Below are positions 60,902 through 64,000 of a stretch of 64,000 bases of DNA, piece by piece; within the stretch, counting starts at the first letter, position 1, and each line of letters starts with the position of its first letter. The notes beneath the pieces were generated by a model. That model had not been told where the DNA came from, did no database searches, and saw nothing but the letters and a program-made list of their open reading frames with translations. The position numbers and the translations under genes were made by a program. The stretch lies in the NCBI GenBank assembly GCA_963930645.1, contig OZ005650.1, forward strand, positions 68,190,018-68,254,017, given 5' to 3'. The stretch is from Salticus scenicus (Eukaryota > Arthropoda > Arachnida > Araneae > Salticidae).

Positions 60902-62846
60902 TGGAAATTAGCGGTCGCCACTCGCCACATGGCGACTAGATTTTTAAAAGTGGCGACTAAAGAAATTGCCTTTGGTCGCCACTGCAGTGGCCACTTCTCT
61001 TCTACCCATTCTTTATAAAATATACCCCATTCCACGGCAAACTTGGATCGCGCGGCGGCTTTTTCGCGGTAAACGCGCCGCGCAAAGAATTCAGGCTGTT
61101 CTAAAATCTAACCTCGCCACTTCCAAACATATTTCGGAAGTCAATTTTAATAGTAAACACTTAAAATTCCTCTACCCATTCTTTATAGAATACCCCATTC
61201 CAATGCAAACTTGGATCGCGCGGCGGCGTTTTCGCAGTAAACGTGCCGTGCGCCTCAAATTCAGGCTTTCTCAAATCTAACATCGCCACTTACAGACATT
61301 TTCGGAAGTCAATTTTAACTGGAAATTGGAAATTGGCAGGTAGTCTTATTCATATACTAAAAAAACGTATGGCTTTTTTCCATAAAAGTATTAGATTTTG
61401 ATTTTAAAAAAATGTCAAAATAAGAGTTTCGGCCGACTTTCGGGAGACAGAGACGAAAAGGAAGCTCGTGAGATAATCAATCGGCTGAAACTCCGATTGT
61501 ATTACGTTCGCAGAAAAATTAAAAACGTCATTCGACGCATTTTCTTTGTTATTTTATACCACTTTCTTTTCAAACTTGGCATTTCTATCCATTCCCAACG
61601 GCCGTATCGCATTCAGTCATACGCGTGGTTTGTCGAAATTTCAATCTTTAAAACAAGCTTTATATAGTAATATAAATTTTGGATTTATTGCTTTAATATG
61701 AAGAGATTTAAAGAAAATCCTGAATCACAAAGCAACCGTAGTGGTAGTAAACGTGGAGCTACAGATAATTCTGTAAAAATATCTTTTTTCGGAAAAAAGT
61801 AAGTGCGTTTTCTGTTATTATTAAAAAAAAAAAAAAAAAAATGTATATATGTATGTATATTTTTAGTTCTTAATCAGAAGAATGCATAATTTATTGAATA
61901 TTTTATTTATTTACTACATATTATTTAATATTTGTTATTGCATATGAACTATTTTTTACTTTCTTCTATATGTAATATAGAGAAAGTATTGGATTCGCGA
62001 AAATTTTCGACCTCCGTTTTTTGACGGATCTACACGTTTTGGGGTATTCCTGAACACGAATTGATAGTTTTTAAAAAATTTCTGTGTGTGTGTGTGTCTG
62101 TGGTTTAGTGTTTTCACCGTATCTCACGAACCAATGAATGAAATTCAACCAAACTTGGTATATAGTTGGAGCCTGGCCAGCCACACTCTCTAAATTCAGT
62201 TAGAGAGGGGGATTATAATTGCAAATTATTAAAAATTCATTATTATTAAAGAAAAATTAATTTATAATTCATTTCTAACATGAAAAAAAAAAAAAAAAAA
62301 AAAAAAAAACGGAAAAAGAAACTTGCAAAATAAAGTATTATTAAAAAAATATTTTTTTTATTTACATATACTAATATATTTTCATGAATCAACGATTTTT
62401 TTTTTTTTTTTTTTTTTGGAAAAAGTAGAAAATCGACACCATTCAGGATAGTGAAGGGGCAATATAATCAGAATTTTTCTGTTATAAAATAATATAACCA
62501 AAAGAGCATTTTAAACATATGAATTTTGTATTGAATAGTATTTTCTTATATTCATAGTATAAATTATGTAAATCTATTCCTATTTCATTTATTAAAATTT
62601 ATCAGAAATGTATTATTGTGAATGAGTTTCAAAAAGGTGACTACCTTAATTATTTTCTTAATGATTTGTCGAGACTGAACATTGAAAAAATTAAAGAAAA
62701 GAAAATTTTATTTTACTTTTACTTTTATCAGCGAGTGGCCAGTGGCCACTAAGTAGTGGCCACTAACTTTTTAAAAGTGGCCACTAAAAAAATGAAGGCT
62801 AGTGGCCAGTGGCCACCAACCAAATTTCTTAATTTCCACCTTTACT
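60902..62846. mobile_element. Element with GGAAATTA/GTGGCGAC-type imperfect inverted ends
   Basis: The left end reads GGAAATTAGCGGTCGCCACT and the right end mirrors it imperfectly (CAGTGGCCACCAACCAAAT, then TTTCTTAATTTCC). Both ends contain several GTCGCCAC or GTGGCCAC copies around TTTTTAAAAGTGGC. Inside are a CpG-rich tandem duplication of 170 bp (units at 61001 and 61171 with TTGGATCGCGCGGCGGC) and a coding-like patch at 61420-61560. The ends suggest a hAT-like DNA transposon, but this is tentative. Confidence 0.45.
61699..61801 (+). CDS. Candidate first exon of a transposase in the GCCAC-ended element
   Basis: ATG at 61699 opens 34 codons (MKRFKENPESQSNRSGSKRG, then a stretch ending ISFFGKK) that stop exactly at a GTAAGT donor-like site (61800). 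Short basic first exons ending in FF.K(K) precede the zinc-finger/dimerisation exons in some animal hAT-like genes. No later exon was found, so this may be a relic. Confidence 0.3.
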
Positions 62847-62995
62847 TCTACTATCAAAAGGATTATATATATATATACACACAATAGAATAGAATAATTG
62901 CAGCTATATTTGCAGCTATTTGAACCTGTCAAAACGTATAAATCCCTCGAAAACTAGAAGTCGAAAACTTTTACGAATCCAATACTTTCTTCTAT
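61975..62995. repeat. Inverted pair AGAAAGTATTGGATTCG
   Basis: About 31 bp at 61980-62010 (AGAAAGTATTGGATTCGCGA continuing into AAATTTTCGAC) recur inverted at 62961-62991. The left copy continues into TTTTTGACGGATCTACACG and CTCACGAACCAATGAATGAA, wording common in arthropod retroelement tails. The pair overlaps the right end of the GCCAC element, so the two are nested or mosaic. Confidence 0.55.
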
Positions 62996-64000
62996 TAAAT
63001 ATAGAAAAAGGAAAAAAACTGGTAGGGACATCAAAACTATTTTAAAGAAGGAGTAAGACAGAGAAGTTTTGTCTAGTTGAAGAGGAGAAAAAAGAAAAAA
63101 GGAGGAGGTATGATTAGGTTTATGAGGAGAAAAAATGCCAACTTTTTCTGGATATTCTAAGATTTCTTTCAAAAATTTCACGGGAAATGGAAACAGACAG
63201 AAATAATTTTCTACTAGGAAAAACATTTTTTTTTCCGCCTGCGATAAACTAGATAAATTTTGTCTGGCGTATTTGAAAGCTGAAAGCTTCTTTCTGGAAA
63301 GAAATGGGTAATGAACTAGCTAATCACTAGGAATTACGTCTAGGGTTATTTTTTTTTTCCCTCTTCTTTTCTTTTTTAAATCAAAACGTGATAAAATCTG
63401 ACAGTTTTTACGAACTTCAATTACGAAAATCGTGCAGGGACTTACTATAGTTCTATGACGTGTATTTTAAAGCATCATATACGCATACATATGGTGCAGA
63501 CGCAGAGTTAAACCATAGTTTTAAAATTTCATTTAAAATTTAAGGAAATATACGAGCGAGAAAAAATTCTGAAAGATTAAAACAGAGACATTGTAGAGTT
63601 ATGAAAGAAGACGAATTTAGGTATTGTACATATAAGCGGAAAAAAGAAAAAAAAGAAAAGAAATACATTCAAGGGCAAATTTTCCCCGTATTTCATCACT
63701 AAGCTTTTCAGGGAAAAAAAATCGCAACTCTGTTATGTAGATTTGATAAGGTATCGTTTGGACTTATCATTTGTAAGCCGCGCTTTTCATATTTTGCATT
63801 AGCTTTGTTCCCTGTTCTTACTTTTTTATATTGCATTTATTAAGTAGAATTTTTGTCTGAATTTTACGTGAAGTAGTGTAATGCTATTTCAAAGTTGATA
63901 TATTTTATTGTACGATAACTGTAGTGTGTGGCGACGAATTGGTTACTCGTGGAACTTAAATAGGGTTGCATATCCTCTCTGGGAATATTTCTAAGAAGTT
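62996..64000. other. Gene-free AT-rich DNA to window end
   Basis: Purine-rich on the plus strand around 63040-63240 (the 90-codon minus-strand frame there is low complexity). No domain, RNA gene or clear repeat was seen. It is probably still intron of the TSC22-type gene. Confidence 0.4.

Overview
The window looks like arthropod nuclear DNA, most likely arachnid. It is strongly AT-rich, packed with microsatellites, foldback elements and satellite blocks, and has very few genes. The organism call is inference from base composition, gene content and repeat style; no rRNA or mitochondrial marker is present to settle it.

Left end (1-10.7 kb): a near-perfect palindrome with its axis at about 3384.5, in which base i pairs with base 6769-i. 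It places two divergent copies of a C2H2 zinc-finger/family B DNA polymerase gene head to head. The right copy is complete (6348-10325, 1325 aa). The left copy is cut by the window edge. The axis holds an unpaired spacer of about 92 bp with three 19-bp iterons. tRNA-like A and B boxes flank the axis, and each arm carries a TATA/CCAAT promoter. A diverged direct copy of an arm segment lies just past the 3' end of the gene. This looks like a self-replicating (protein-primed type) mobile element carrying only a polymerase, and it is the most interesting locus in the window.

10.7-32.8 kb: repeat-dominated DNA. It holds a 706-bp TTAA-flanked hairpin element and tandem repeats of about 170 bp with a 1.37-kb higher-order period. 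A 6-kb TA-flanked element with AACGTTC-rich subterminal zones (17371-23396) is inserted into that tandem array. Older nested repeats and AT-rich filler make up the rest.

32.8-35.1 kb: a Penelope-like reverse transcriptase frame, open at its 5' end and running into poly(A) at its 3' end, without a GIY-YIG endonuclease. Its GT-rich tail recurs inverted at 53.4 kb.

38.0-39.8 kb: the one clear host gene exon, the first coding exon of a long TSC22-domain (bunched A-type) protein. Two CTCF-like motifs lie upstream. The leucine-zipper TSC-box exon was not found, so 39786-64000 is probably intron. That intron carries a CACTG foldback element, a 212-bp triplication, a CAGGGT/TA MITE, a CCCGGCCACGCGTTGC-type element, a 319-bp satellite, a second copy of the TTAA MITE, a Tc1/mariner remnant and a GCCAC-ended element with a possible first transposase exon.
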